A stretch of 64,000 nucleotides of DNA. It comes from Eucommia ulmoides (taxonomy: Eukaryota; Streptophyta; Magnoliopsida; Garryales; Eucommiaceae). Shown here piece after piece: positions 1-14,544 of this stretch. The stretch is from contig CM028338.1 in the NCBI GenBank assembly GCA_016647705.1, positions 11,624,240 through 11,688,239 of the forward strand. The letters run 5' to 3'. Under the pieces are notes generated by a model that was not told where the DNA came from, did not search any database, and was given only the letters and a program-made list of their open reading frames with translations. The position numbers and the translations under genes were made by a program. Each line of letters opens with the position of its first letter. The stretch's first letter is position 1.

Positions 1-1809
1 GATCTGGTCAGAAATACGATCTGAAACATACAGACCAAATAGTTTGTCTAGGCCTAAGAATGATAAGCCCAATAGGGCAAGGTCCTCAGCAGTTGTCTGT
101 GCAAGACAAACGTCCCCACAAAAGAGGGCCATTGATGGGAAAATGAGAGCCCAGAGTATTAAGGACCAAAGAGTAATGGTCAGGCCGTCGTGACTGCTTA
201 CCCTACACTTGAAGAGCATTATAAATTAGATTAACTATCATAGACCATGATTATTGGGGAATTTACAACGATCTCTCCTACAATAAAGGAGATATTAGTT
301 ATCTTACAAGCCGTTAGGAGCATATCACGTAACGGCCAACCTCTCCATTGAAATGGCGAAATATCTTCAAGCCCTCAATTGGCTAGTTCCCACAAATCCT
401 GACCTATTATATCATTAGGACTTACTCCTGGTTCAATTCACTCAACTATAACAATTAAAATATTTAATTTAATCCCTCAAAATTTTTCTCAAACTCAATT
501 CGATAGAATAGAAATTATTGTATGGACCAATTTGAGAAATTATTAAATTATATGAACCATATCTATAGGAATAAGAAAATATCAATGACATTTCTTAAAT
601 AACATCAGACTCATAAAGATATCTCTCAATCTAACCATAAAATGGCCAGCAACGGCTACTTTTGGGAAAATATCCACGAAATCCTCCAAACCTAAAACTG
701 ATTATTGGTTGACCGACCAAAGTCTATAGGTCAACTAATCAATTCATGTTGTAGCCCAAGCCAAAAGTTATTTCCAGTCCGTCAATTTCTATTTCATAGT
801 CGGTCGACCGAACGATTCAAGATGTTTCCTAGGAAAAATTCCAGCTATGGTAGGTCACTCGCTCTACTTTGGTCTGTTAACCTAATGATTTAGAGAGTTT
901 ACACAATTGCCATAGGTCAACCGATCCATTTAGAGAGTGTATCATTCCCAACCACTTCTTTATCGGTTGATCGATCCTAATTGGTCGATTGACCGAACCT
1001 GCTGGAACACTTCTTCGTCAATGAATTTTAACTCTAATCTTCAATGTTTTTTCCCCTTTAACCAATTTCCTTCCTCGGTTACTGAAATTATCACTTTAAA
1101 TCAATTTTAATTTCAAATCTTTCAAAATTAAAATTTCTTCATCAATTGTATAGTGGAGCAAATATGTTAACTAATTAGGATCCTAATAAAAACAAAAAAT
1201 AACACGAAACCATTTTTGTGTTGTGTGTGAACCGAATCGGGATATATTAAGGGTAAAAATTAATCTCAGTTGTTTTCACCTAGATTCTTGAAAAATTTCG
1301 GTCTTTTAATACTCGTTTCTTTGTCAGTCTCTTTGCATCATGAGTATCCTCTACCATTTTCAATAATTTCTTAAGGATTAAATCGTTAATGGAACTATTA
1401 CACCGAAACACTCAATAAACTTGTTAGTTTTACTAAAAACATCAACATTTAATTGTCCATCAAAATCTTAATAACAATAATGATCCATCCCTACTTTTTG
1501 AGGAATTGGAGGGCCGAGTAGCTTGAGCTGGCGTCGTCCATTTCGCGATAGGATTTGGCGGCGAAGTAGTTTCAGCAGGACTATTTCATTAACTCAATGC
1601 CATCTTATGCCAGAACAGAAAGCTATCAAAAATAGAGAAATTGAAGAAAAAGTTACGCAACCAAAAGAACATGGGAAGATGAGAACTAACACGAAATGGA
1701 AGTGATCTTTCGTCTTTTTTCGCTTGAATCGTCATGAAATTCAAGAAGGAAAATTATATTGGAAAACTCCCGATCATAATTGATATAGGCATCGATCCTT
1801 AATAGGTCG
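1..1809 (-). repeat. Satellite monomer 1 (type L)
   Basis: The window opens exactly at the monomer marker. It is type L, recognised by AAGCCCAATAGGG in the non-LTR part. The polypurine tract near 1,483 is interrupted on the plus strand (GATCCATCCC), unlike most other copies. Confidence 0.9.
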
Positions 1810-3638
1810 GATCTGGTCGGAAATACGATCTGAAACATACAGACCAAATAGTTTGTCTAGGCCTCAGAATGATAAGCGCAATAGGACAAGGTCCTCAGCA
1901 GTTGTCTGTGCAAGATAAACTTCCTCACAAAAAAGGCCCATTAATAGGAAAGTGAGAGCCCACAGTATTAAGGACTAAAGAGTAATGCTCAAGCCGGTGT
2001 GACTGCTTCCCCTACACTTGAAGAGCATTATAAATCAGATTAACTATCACAGACCACGATTAATGGGGAATGTTACAGAGATCTCTCCTACGACAAAGGA
2101 GATATTAGTTATCTTACAAGCCGTTAGGAGCATATCACATAACGGGCGACCTCTTCATTGAAATGGCGAAATATCTTCAAGCCCTCAATTGGCTAGTTCC
2201 CACAAATCATGACAATTAATAGCACTTATAGACCCATTATATCATTATGACTCAATCCTGGTTCAATTCACTCAACTATATCAATTAAAATATTCAATTT
2301 AATCCCTCAAAAAATTTCTCAAACTCAATTTGATAGAATAGAAATTATTGTATGGACCAATTTGAGAAATGATTAAATTATATGAACCATATCTATAGGA
2401 ATAAGAAAATATGAATGACATTTCTTAAATAACATTAGACTCATAATGATATCTCTCAATCTAACCATAAAATGGCTAGTAACGGCTACTTTTGGGAAAA
2501 TATCCACGAAATCCTCTAAACCTAAAACTGTTCATTGGTTAACCGACCAAAGTCTATAGGTCAACTGATCCACTCAGGCTGTAGCCCAAGCCAAAAGTTA
2601 TGGCATGTCCGTCAATTGCTATTTCATAGTCCGTCGACCGAACGATTCAAGATGTTTCCGAGGCAGAATTCCAGCCATGGTAGGTCGCCCGCACTACTTT
2701 CGTCTGTTAACCTAATGATTCAGAGAGTTCACCCATTGGCCATAGGTCAATCAATCCATTTTGAGACTGTATCATTCCCAACCAGTTCTTCGTCGGTTGA
2801 TCAATCCTTATTGGTCAGTTGACCGATCCTGCTGGAACACTTCTTCCTCAATGAATTTTAACTCTAATCTTCAATGTTTTTGCCCCTTTAACCGATTTCC
2901 TTCCTCAGTTACTAAAATTATCAATTTAAATCAATTTTAATTAGAAATCTTTCTAAATCAATATTTCTTCTTCAATTTCACATTGGAGCAAATAAGTTAA
3001 CTAATTAGGATCCTAATTAAAACACAAATAAACATGAAGCCATTTTTGTGTTGTGTGTGAACCAAATTGGGATACATTAAGTGTAAAAATTAATCTGAGT
3101 TGTTTTCACCAAGATTCCTGAAAATTTCGATGTCTTAATACTCGTCTCTTTGTCAGTCTCTTTGTATCGTTAGTATCCTCTACCATTTTCAATACTTTCT
3201 TAAGGATTAAATCGTTAATGGAACTATTACACTGAAACACTCAGTAAACTTGTTAGTTTTACTAAAAACATCAACATTTAATTGTCCATCAAAATCTTAA
3301 GATCAATAATGATCCCCCCCTACGTTTTGAGGAATTGGAGGGCTGAGTTGCTTGAGCTGGCAACGTCCATTTCGCGATAGGATTTGGTGGAGAAGCAGCT
3401 TCAGCAGGACTATTCGATTGACTCAATTACATCGTATGCCAGAACAGGCAACAATCAAAAATAGAGAATATGAAGAAAAAGTTACGATACCAAAAGAACA
3501 TGGGAAGACGAGAACTTACACGAAATGGAAGTGATCTTTCCTCTTTTTTCGCTTCAATCGTCATGAAAGTCAAGTGGGAAATTATGTGGGAAAACTCCCG
3601 CTCAAAATGGACATAGGCATGGATCCTTAAATAGGTTG
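1810..3638 (-). repeat. Satellite monomer 2 (type L)
   Basis: Full-length, 1,829 bp. The polypurine tract has a run of seven C on the plus strand at 3,314-3,320. The short minus-strand frame that is open in many monomers (ORF A) is interrupted here. Confidence 0.92.
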
Positions 3639-5427
3639 GATCGGGTCGGAAATACGATCCGAAATATACAGACCAAATAGTTTGTCTAGGCCTAAGAATG
3701 ATAAGCCCAATAGGGCAAGGTCCTCAGCAGTTTTCTGTGCAAGACAAACGTCCTCAGAAAATAGGCCCATTAATGGGAAAACGAGAGCCCACGGTATTAA
3801 GGACCAAAGAGTAATGGTCATGCCATTGTGACTGCTTCCCCTACACTTGAAGAGCATTATAAATCAGATTAACTATCACAGACCATGATTAATGGGAAAT
3901 GTTACAGAGATCTCTCCTACAATAAAGGATATATTAGTTATCTTACAAGCCGTTAGGAGCATATCACGTAACGGGCGACCTCTCCATTGAAATGGCGAAA
4001 TATCTTCAAGCCCTCAATTGGCTAGTTCCCAAAAATCATGACATTTAATTGTACTTATAGACCCATTATATCGTTATGACTCAATCCTAGTTCTATTCAC
4101 TCAACTATATTGATTAAAATATTAAATTTAATCCCTCAAAAATATTCTCAAACTCAATTCGATAGAATAGAAATTATTGTATGGACCAATTTGATAAATG
4201 ATTAATTTATATGAACCATATCTATAGGACTTGGAAAATATCAAAGACATTTCTTAAATAACATCAGACTCATAAAGATATCTCTCAATCTAACCATCAA
4301 ATGTTTAGTAACATCTACTTTTGGGAAAATATACACGAAATCCTCTATACCTAGAACTGTTCATTGGTTGACCGACCCAAGTCTAGAGGTTAACTGATCA
4401 ATCCAGGCTGTAGCCCAGCCCAAAAGTTATTGCCTGTCCATCAATTGCTACTTCATAGTTCATCGACCGAACGATCCAAGCTGTTTCGCCGGCAAAATTC
4501 CAGCTATGGTAGGTCGCCGGCTCTACTTTGGTATATCAACCAAAAGATTTTGCGAGTTCACCCATTGCCCATAGGTCAACCGATCCATTTAGAGACTATA
4601 TCATTCCCAACCGCTTCTTTATCGGTTGACCAATCATTATTGGTCGGCTGACCGATCCTGCTGGAACACTTCTTCCTCAATGAATTTAAACTCTAATCTT
4701 CAATGTTTTCGCTCCTTTAACCGATTTCCTTCCTCGGTTACTAAAATTATCACTTTAAATCAATTTTAATTACAAATCTTTCAAAATCAATATTTGTTTT
4801 TCAATTAGAATCCTAATAAAAACATAAAGAAACATAAAACCATTTTTGTGTTGTGTATGAACCAAATCAGGATACATTAAGTGTAAAAATTAATTTGAGT
4901 TATTTTCACCTAGATTCTTGAAAAACTTTTGTCTATTAATACTCATCTCTTTGTCAGTGTCTTTTCATCCTTAGTATCCCCAACCATTTTCAACAATTTC
5001 TTAAGGATTAAATCGCTAATTAAACTATTACACTGAAGCACTCAATAAACGTGTTAGTTTTACTAAAAACATCAATATTTAATTGTCCATCAAAATCTTC
5101 AGATCAAAAATGATCTCCCCCTACTTTTTGAGGAATTGGAGGGCCGAGTAGTTTGAGTTGGCGTCGTCCATTTCACAATAGGATTTGGCGTTCACCAGGA
5201 CTATTTCATTGACTCGATGAAATCTTATGCCAGAACAAGAAGTAATCAAAAATAGAGAATATGAAGAAAAGTTACGCAACCAAAAGAACATGGGAAGATG
5301 AGAACTTACAGGAAATGGAAGTGATCTTTCATCTTTTTTCACTTTAATTGTCGTGAAAGTCAAGAGGGAAAATTATATGGGAAAACTCCCGATCATAATT
5401 GATATAGGCATCGATCCTAATAGGTCG
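3639..5427 (-). repeat. Satellite monomer 3 (type L, short deletion)
   Basis: 1,789 bp. About 30 bp around GGAGCAAATATGTTAACT are missing near 4,804, between two AATT words, as expected of a microhomology deletion. ORF A is open at 3,627-3,857 (76 codons). The intron-like block at the right end is altered, but an 80-codon minus frame remains at 5,121-5,363. Confidence 0.91.
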
Positions 5428-7254
5428 GATATGGTCGAAAATAAGATCTGAAACATACAGACCAAATAGTTTGTCTAGGCCTCAGAATGAAAAGCCCAAT
5501 AGGGCAAGGTCCTCAGCAGTTGTCTGTGCAAGACAAACATCCTCAGAAAAGAGGCCCATTAACGGGAAAATGAGAGCCCATGGTATTAAGGACCAAAGAG
5601 TAATGGTCAGGCCGTCGTGATTGCTTCCCCTACACTTGAAGAGCATTATAAATCAGGTTAACTATCACAGACCATGATTAATGGGGAATGTTACAGAGAT
5701 CTCTCCTAAAATAAAGGAGATATTTGTTATCTTACAAGCCGATAGGAGCATATCACATAATGGGCGACCTCTCCATTGAAATGGCGAAATATCTTCAAGC
5801 CCTCAATTGGCCAGTTCCCACAAATCATGACAATTAATTTCACATATAGACCCATTATATCATTATAACTCAATCCTGGTTCAATTCACTAAACTATATC
5901 GATTAAAATATTCAATTTAATCCCTCAAAAACGTTCTCAAACTCAATTCGATAGAATAGAAATTATTGTACGGACCAATTTGAGAAATGATTAAATTATA
6001 TGAACCATATATAGGAATAAAAAAATATGAATAACATTTCTTAAATAACATCAGACTCATAAAGATATCTCTCAATCTAACCATACAATGGCAAGTAATG
6101 GCTACTTTTGGGAAAATATCCACGAAATCCTCTAAACCTAAAACTGTTCAATTGTTGACGGACCAAAGTCTATAGGTCAACTGATCAATTCAGGCTGTAG
6201 CCCAAGCCAAAAGTTATGGCCAGTCCGTCAATTGCTATTTCATAGTCTGTCGACCGAATGATTCAAGATGTTTCCCAGGCAAAATTCCAGCTATGGTAGG
6301 TCACCCGCTCTACTTTGGTCTGTTAACTTAATGATTCAGAAAGTTCACCCATTGGACATAGTTCAACCGATCCATTTAGAGACTGTATCATTCCCAACCA
6401 CTTCTTCGTCGGTTGATCGATCCTTATTGGTCCGTTGACCGATCCTGTTGGAACACTTCTTCCTCTATGAATTTTAACTCTACTCTTCAATGTTTTTGCC
6501 CCTTAAACCGATTTCTTTCCTCGGTTACTAAAATTATCACTTTAAATCAATTTTAATTAGAAATATTTCTAAATCAATATTTCTTCTTCAATTTCACATT
6601 GGAGCAAATAAGTTAACTAATTAGGATACTAATTAAAACACAAATAAACATGAAGCCATTTTTGTGTTGTGAGTGAACCAAATCGGGATACATTAAGTGT
6701 AATAATTAATCTCAGTTGTTTTCGCCAAGATTCTTGAAAAACTTCGGTCTCTTAATACTCGTCTCTTTGTCAGTCACTTTCAATCTTTAGTATCCCCGAC
6801 TATTTTCAACAATTTCTTAAGGACTAATTTGTTAATGGAACTATTACACTGAAATACTCAATAAACTATTTATTCCACCAAAAACATCATTTTTTAATTG
6901 GCCCTCAAAATCTTAAGATCAATAATGATCCCTCCTACTTTTTGAGGAATTGGAGGGCTGAGTTGCTTGAGCTGGCATCGTCCATTTTGCGATTGGATTT
7001 GGTGGAGAAGTAGCTTCAGCAGGACTATCCGATTGACTCAATGACATCGTATGCCAGAACAGGCAACAATAAAAAATAGAGAATATGAAGAAAAAGTTAC
7101 GCTACCAACAGAACATGGGAAGATGAGAACTTACACAAAATGGAAGTGATCTTTCGTCCCTTTTCGCTTGAATCGTCATGAAAGTCAAGAGGGAAAATTA
7201 TATGGGAAAACTCTAGATCATAATTGACATAGGTATGGTTCCTTAAATAGGTCG
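5428..7254 (-). repeat. Satellite monomer 4 (type L)
   Basis: Full-length, 1,827 bp. ORF A is not open. Right end resembles monomers 2 and 5 in the non-LTR segment. Confidence 0.91.
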
Positions 7255-9082
7255 GATCTAGTCGGAAATACGATCCGAAACATACAGACCAAATAGTTTG
7301 TCCAAGCCTAAGAATGAAAAGCCCAATAGGGCAAGGTCCTCAGCAGTTGTCTGTGCAAGACAAACATCCTCACAAAAGAGGCCCATCAACGGGAAAATGA
7401 GAGTTCACGGTATTAAGGACCAAAGAGTAATGGTCAGGCCGTCGTGACTGCTTCCCCTGTAATTGAAGAGCATTATAAATCAGATTTACTATCACAGATC
7501 ATGATTAATGGGGAATGTTACAGAGATCTCTCCTAAAATAAAGGAGATATTTGTTATCTTACAAGCCAATAGGAGCATATCACATAACGGGCGACCTCTC
7601 CATTTAAATGGCGAAATATCTTCAAGCCCTCAATTGGCCAGTTCCCACAAATCATGACAATTAATTTCACATATAGACCCATTATAGCATAATAACTCAA
7701 TCCTGGTTCAATTCACTCAACTATATCGATTAAAATATTAAATTTAATCCCTTAAAAAATTTCTCAAACTCAATTCGATAGAATAGAAATTATTGTATGG
7801 ACCAATTTGAGAAATGATTAAATTATATGAACAATATCTATAGGAATAAGAACATGTCAATACATTTCTTAAATAACATCAGACTCATAAAGATATCTCT
7901 CAATCTAACCATAAAATGGCTAGTAACGGCTACTTTTGGGAAAATATCCACGAAATCCTATAAACTTGAAACTGTTCATTGGTTGACCGACCAAAGTCTA
8001 TAGGTCAACTGATCAATTCAGGCTGTAGCCCAAGCCAAAATTTATTTCCAATCCATCAATTGCTATTTCATAGTCCATCGACCGAACGATTCAAGATGTT
8101 TCGCCGGCAAAATTGCAGCTATGGTAGGTCACCCGCTCTACTTTGGTCTGTTAACCAAAAGATTCAGCGAGTTCGCCCATTGGCCGTATGTCCACCGATC
8201 CATTTAGAGACTGTAACATTCCCAACATCTTCTTTATCGGTTGACCAATCATTATTGGTCGGTTGACCGATCCTACTGGAACACTTCTTCCTCAATGAAC
8301 TTAAACTCTAATCATCAATGTTTTTGCCCCTTTAGCCGATTTCCTTCCTCAGTTACTGAAATTATCACTTTAAATCAATTTTAATTACAAATCTTTCAAA
8401 ATCAATATTTCTTCTTCAATTTCACATTGGAGCAAATATGTTAACTAATTAGGATTCTACTAAAAACCCAAATAAACATAAAACCATTTTTGTGTTGTGT
8501 GTGAACCAAATCAGGATACATTAAGTGTAAAAATTAATCTGAGTTATTTTCACCTAGATTCGTGAAAAACTTTGGTCTCTTAATACTCGTCTCTTTGTCA
8601 GTCTCTTTTCATCCTTAGTATGCCTAACCATTTTCAACAATTTCTTAAGGATTAAATCGCAAATTGAACTATTACACTGAAACACTGAATAAACACATTA
8701 TTCCACCAAAAGGATCAACATTTAATTGTCTATTAAATTCTTAACATCAATAATAATCCCCCCTACTTTTTTAGGAATTGGAGGGTTGAGTAGCTTGAGC
8801 TAGCGTCGTCCATTTCGCGATAGGATTTGGTAGAGAAGCAGATTCAGTAGGACTATTCGATTAACTCATGGACATCTTATGCCAGAACAGGTAGCAATCA
8901 AAAATCGAGAATATGAAGAAAAAGTTACGCGACCAAAAGAACAAGCGAAGACGAGAACTTACATGAAATGGAAGTGATCTTTCATCTTTTTTCGCTTGAA
9001 TCGTCAAGAAAGTCAAGTGGGAAAATTATGTGGGAAAACTCCCGCTCATAATGGATATAGGCATGGATCCTTAAATAGGTCG
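7255..9082 (-). repeat. Satellite monomer 5 (type L)
   Basis: Full-length, 1,828 bp. It keeps the pair of palindromic boxes near 8,235-8,270 (GGTTGACC, then GGTCGGTTGACC). Confidence 0.91.
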
Positions 9083-10892
9083 AATCTGGCCAGAAATACG
9101 ATCCAAAACATACAGACCAAATAGTTTGTCTAGGCCTAAGAAAGATAAGCCCAATAGGGCAAGGTCCTCAGAAGTTTTCTGTGCAATACAAAAGTCCTCA
9201 CAAAAGAGGCCCATTAATGGGAAAACGAGAGCCCACGGTATTAAGGACCAAAGAGTAATGGTCAAGCCGTCGTGACTACTTCCCCTACACTTGAAGAGCA
9301 TTATAAATCAGATTAACTATCACAGACCATGACTAATGGGAAATGTTACAAAGATCTCTCCTACAATAAAGGAGATATTAGTTATCTTACAAGCCGTTAG
9401 GAGCGACCTCTCCATTGAAATGGCGGAATATCTTCAAGCCCTCAATTGGCTAGTTCCCACAAATCATGACAATTAATTGCACTTATAGACCCATTATATC
9501 ATTATGACTCAATCCTAGTTCCATTCACTCTACTATATCAATTAAAATATTCAATTTAATCCCTCAAAAATTTTCTCAAACTCACTTCCATAAAATAGAA
9601 ATTATTGTATGGACCAATTTGAGATATGATTAATTTATATGAACCATATCTATAGGAATTAGAAAATATCAACGACATTTCTTAAATAACATCAGACTCA
9701 TAAAGATATCTCTCAATCTAACCATCAAATGTTTAGTAACGGCTACTTTTGGAAAAATATACACGAAATCCTCTAAACCTTGAACTGTTCATTGGTTGAC
9801 CGACCAAAGTCTATAGGTCAACAGATCAATCCAGGCTGTAGCCCAAGACAAAAGTTATTGCCTATCTATCAATCGCTATTTCATAGTTCGTCGACCGAAC
9901 GATTCAAGATGTTTCGCTGGCAAAATTCCAGCTATAGTAGGTCGCCCGCTCTACTTTGGTCTCTCAACCAAAAGATTCAGCGAGTTCACCCATTGGCCAT
10001 AGGTTAATGGATACATTTTGAGACTGTATCATTCCCATCCACTTCTTTATCGACTGACCGATCATTATTGGTCAGTTGACCGATCCTGCTAGAACACTTC
10101 TTCCTCAATGAATTTAAAATCTAATCTTCAATGTTTTCGCTCCTTTAACTGATTTCGTTCCTCGGTTACGAAAATTTTCACTTTTAATCAATTTTAACTA
10201 CAAATCTATCAAAATCAAGATTTCTTCTTCAATTTGACATTGGAGCAAATATGTTAACTAATTAGAATCCTAATAAAAACATAAATATACATAAAACGAT
10301 TTTTGTGTTGTGTGTGAACCAAATCAGGATACATTATGTGTAAAAATTAATTTGAGTTATTTTCACCTAGATTCTTGAAAAACTTTTGTCTATTAATACT
10401 CGTCTCTTTGTCAGTCTCTTTTCATCCTTAGTATCCCTAACCATTTTCAACAATCTCTTAAGGATTAAATCGCTAATTGAACTATTACACTGAAACACTC
10501 AATAAACTCGTTATTCCACCAAAAAGATCAACATTTAATTGTCCATCAAAATCTTAAGATCAATAATGATCGCCCCTACATTTTGAGGAATTGGAGGGCT
10601 GAGTTACTTGAGCTAGCAGCTTCCATTTCGGGATAGGATTTCTCAAAGAAGCAGCTTCAGCAGGACTATTTGATTGACTCAATGACATCTTATGCCAAAA
10701 CAAGAAGCAATCAAAAATAAAGAATATGAAGAAAAAGTTACGCAACCAAAAGAACATGGGAAGATAAGAACTTACACGAAATGGAAGTGATCTTTCATCT
10801 TTTTTCGCTTGAATCGTCATGAAAGTCAAGAGGGAAAATTATGGGAAAACTCCCAATCATAATTGACATAAGCATCGATCCTTAATAGGTCA
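9083..10892 (-). repeat. Satellite monomer 6 (type L, 17-bp deletion)
   Basis: 1,810 bp. The stretch ATATCACGTAACGGG is missing near 9,404, with a GAGC/GGGC-like overlap at the joint. ORF A is open at 9,071-9,301. The U3 half around 9,780 shares rare variants with monomer 10, four monomers away. Confidence 0.91.
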
Positions 10893-12717
10893 GATCTGGT
10901 GGGAAATACGATCTGAAACATACAGACCAAATAGTTTGTCTAGGCCTAAGAATGATAAGCAATATAGGGCAAGGTCCTCAGCAGTTGTTTGTGCAAGACA
11001 AACATCCTCACAAAAGAGGCCCATTAATGGGAAATTGAGAGCCCACAGTATTAAGGACCAAAGAATAATGGTCAGGCCGTCGTGACTACTTCCCCTACAC
11101 TTGAAGAGCATTATAAATCAGATTAACTATCACCGACCACGATTAATGGGGAATGTTACAGAGATATCTCCTACAATAAAGGAGATATTAGTTATCTTAC
11201 AAGCCGTTAGGAGCATATCACGTAACGGGCGACCTCTCCATTAAAATGGTGAAATATCTTCAAGCCCTCAATTGGCTAGTTCCCACAAATCAAGACAATT
11301 AATTGCACTTATAGACCCATTATATCATTATGACTCAATCCTGGTTCAATTCCCTCAACTATATCGATTAAAATATTCAATTTAATCCCTCAAAAATTTT
11401 CTCAAACTCAATTCGATAGAATAGAAATTATTGTATGGACCAATTTGAGAAATGATTAATTTATATGAACCATATCTATAGGAATTAGAAAATATCAACG
11501 ACATTTCTTAAATAACATCAGACTCAAAAAGATATCTCTCAATCTGACCATCAAATGTTTAGTAATGGCTACTTTTGGGAAAATATACACGAAATCCTCT
11601 AAACCTGGAACTATTCATTAGTTGACCGACCAAAGTCTATAGGTCAACTGATAAATCCAGGCTGTAGCCCAGGCCAAAAGTTATTGCCTGTCCGTCAATT
11701 TCTATTTCATAGTCCGTCGACCGAACGATTCAAGATGTTTCGCGGGCAAAATTCCAGCTATGGTGGGTGGCCCACTCTACTTTGGTCTCTCAACCAAAAG
11801 ATTCAGCGAGTTCACCCATTGGCCATAGGTCAACCGATCCATTTGGAGACTCTAACATTCCCATCCACTTCTTTATCGGTTGACCGATCATTATTGGTCG
11901 GTTGACCGATCCTGCTGGAACACCTCTTCCTCAATGAATTTAAAATCTAATCTTCAATGTTTTCGCTCCTTTAACCGATTTCGTTCCTCGGTTACTAAAA
12001 TTTTTACTTTTAATCTATTTTAACTACAAATCTTTCAAAATCTATATTTCTTCTTCAATTTGACATTGGAGCAAATATGTTAACTAATTAGAATCCTAAT
12101 AAAAACATAAATAAACATAAAACCATTTTTGTGTTGTGTGTGAACCAAATCAGGATACATTATGTGTAAAAGTTAATTTGAGTTATTTCACCTAGATTCT
12201 TGAAAAACTTATGTCTATTAATACTCGTCTCTTTGTCTGTCTTTTTTCATCCTGAATATCCCTAACCATTTTCAACAATTTCTTAAGGATTAAATCGCTA
12301 ATTGAACTACGACACTGAAACACTCCATACACTCGTTATTCCACCAAAAAGATCAACATTTAATTGTCCATCAAAATTTTAAGATCAATAAGTATCCCCC
12401 CTACTTTTTGAGGAATTGGAGGGCTGAGTTACTGGAGCTGGCATCTTTCATTTCGGGATAGGATTTGTCAAAGAAGCAGCTTCAGCAGGACTATTTGATT
12501 GACTCAATGACATCTTATGCCAAAACAAGAAGCAATCAAAAATAGAGAATATGCAGAAAAAGTTACGCAACCAAAAGAACATGGGAAGATGAGAACTTAC
12601 ACGAAATGGAAGTGATCTTTCATCTTTTTTCGCTTGAATCGTCTTGAAAGTCAAGAAGGAAAATTATGGGAAAACTCCCAATCATAATTGACATACGCAT
12701 CGATCCTTAATAGGTCG
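10893..12717 (-). repeat. Satellite monomer 7 (first type Y)
   Basis: 1,825 bp. First copy with AAGCAATATAGGG instead of AAGCCCAATAGGG, the marker of type Y. This change removes one of the TGGGCY boxes on the minus strand. ORF A is open at 10,890-11,111. Confidence 0.92.
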
Positions 12718-14544
12718 GATCTGGTGGGAAATACGATCTGAAACATACAGACCAAATAGTTTGTCTAGGCCTAAGAATGATAAGCAATATAGGGCAAGGT
12801 ACTCAGCAGTTGTCTGTGCAAGACAAACGTCCTCACAAAAGAGGCCCATTAATGGGAAAATGAGAGCCCGCACTATTGAGGACCAAAGAGTAATGCTCAG
12901 GCCGTCGTGACTACTTCCCCTACACTTGAAGAGCATTATATATCAGATTAACTGGCATAGACCACGATTAATAGGAAATGTTACAGAGATCTCTCCTACA
13001 ATAAAGGATATATTAGTTATCTTACAAGCCGTTAGGAGCATATCACGTAACGGGCGACCTCTCCATTGAAATGGCAAAATATCTTCAAGCCCTCAACTGG
13101 CTAGTTCCCAAAAATCATGACATTTAATTGCACTTATAGACCCATTACATCGTTATGACTCAATCCTAGTTCTATTCACTCAACTATATCCACTAAAATA
13201 TTAAATTTAATCCCTCAAAAATATTCTCAAACTCAATTCGATAGAATAGGAATTATTGTATGGACCAATTTGAGAAATGATTAATTTATATGAACCATAT
13301 CTATAGGAATTAGAAAATATCAACGACATTTCTTAAATAACATCATACTCATAAAGATATCTCTCAATCTAACCATCAAATATTTAGTAACGGCTACTTT
13401 TAGGAAAATATACACGAAATCCTCTAAACCTGGAACTGTTCATTGGTTCACCGACCAAAGTCTATAGGTCAACTGATCCATCCAGGTTGTAGCCCAAGCC
13501 AAAAGTTATTGCCTGTCCGTCAATTATTATTTCATAATTCGTCTACCGAACGATTCAAGATTATTCAATGGCAAAATTCTGGCTATGGTGGGTGGCCCGC
13601 TCTACTTTGGTCTCTCAACCAAAAGATTCAGCGAGTTCACCCATTGGCCATAGGTCAACCGATGCATTTTGAGACTCTAACATTCCCATCCACTTCTTTA
13701 TCGGTTGACCGATCATTATTGGTCAGCTGACCGATCCTGCGGGAACACTTCTTCCTCAATGAATTTAAAATCTAATCTTCAATGTTTTCGCTCCTTTAAC
13801 CGATTTCGTTCCTCAGTTACTAAAATTTTCACTTTTAATCAATTTTAACTACAAATCTTTCAAAATCTATTTTTCTTCTTCAATTTGACATTGGAGCAAA
13901 TATGTTAACTAATTAGAATCCTAATGAAAACATAAATAAACATAAAACCATTTTTGTGTTATGTGTGAACCAAATCAGGATACATTAAGTGTAAAAGTTA
14001 ATCTGAGTTATTTTCACCTAGATTCTTGAAAAACATTTTTCTATTAATACTCGTCTCTTTGTCAGTCTCTTTTCATCCTTAGTATCCCTAACCATTTTCA
14101 ACAATTTCTTAAGGATTAAATCGCTAATTGAACTATTACACTGAAACACTCAATAAACTCGTTATTCCACCAAAAAGATCAACATTTAATTGTCCATCAA
14201 AATCTGAAGATCAATAATGATCCCCCCCTACTTTTTGAGGAATTGGAGGGCTAAGTTACCTCAGCTGGCATCTTCTATTTCGCAATAGAATTTGCCAAAG
14301 AAGCAGCTTCAGCAGGACTATTTGATTGACTCAATGACATCTTATGCCAAAACTAGAAGCAATCAAAAATAGAGAAGATGAAGAAAAAGTTATGCAACCA
14401 AAAGAACATGGGAAGATGAGAACTTACACGAAATGGAAGTGATCTTTCTTCTTTTATCGCTTGAATCGTCATGAAAGTCAAGAGGGAAAATGATGGGAAA
14501 ACTCCCAATCATAATTGACATAAGCATCGATCCTTAATAGGTCA
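12718..14544 (-). repeat. Satellite monomer 8 (type Y, twin of monomer 10)
   Basis: 1,827 bp. Shares private variants with monomer 10: ACTGGCATAGACCACG near 12,950 and GAGCCCGCACTATT near 12,864. ORF A is open at 12,682-12,936 (84 codons). Confidence 0.92.
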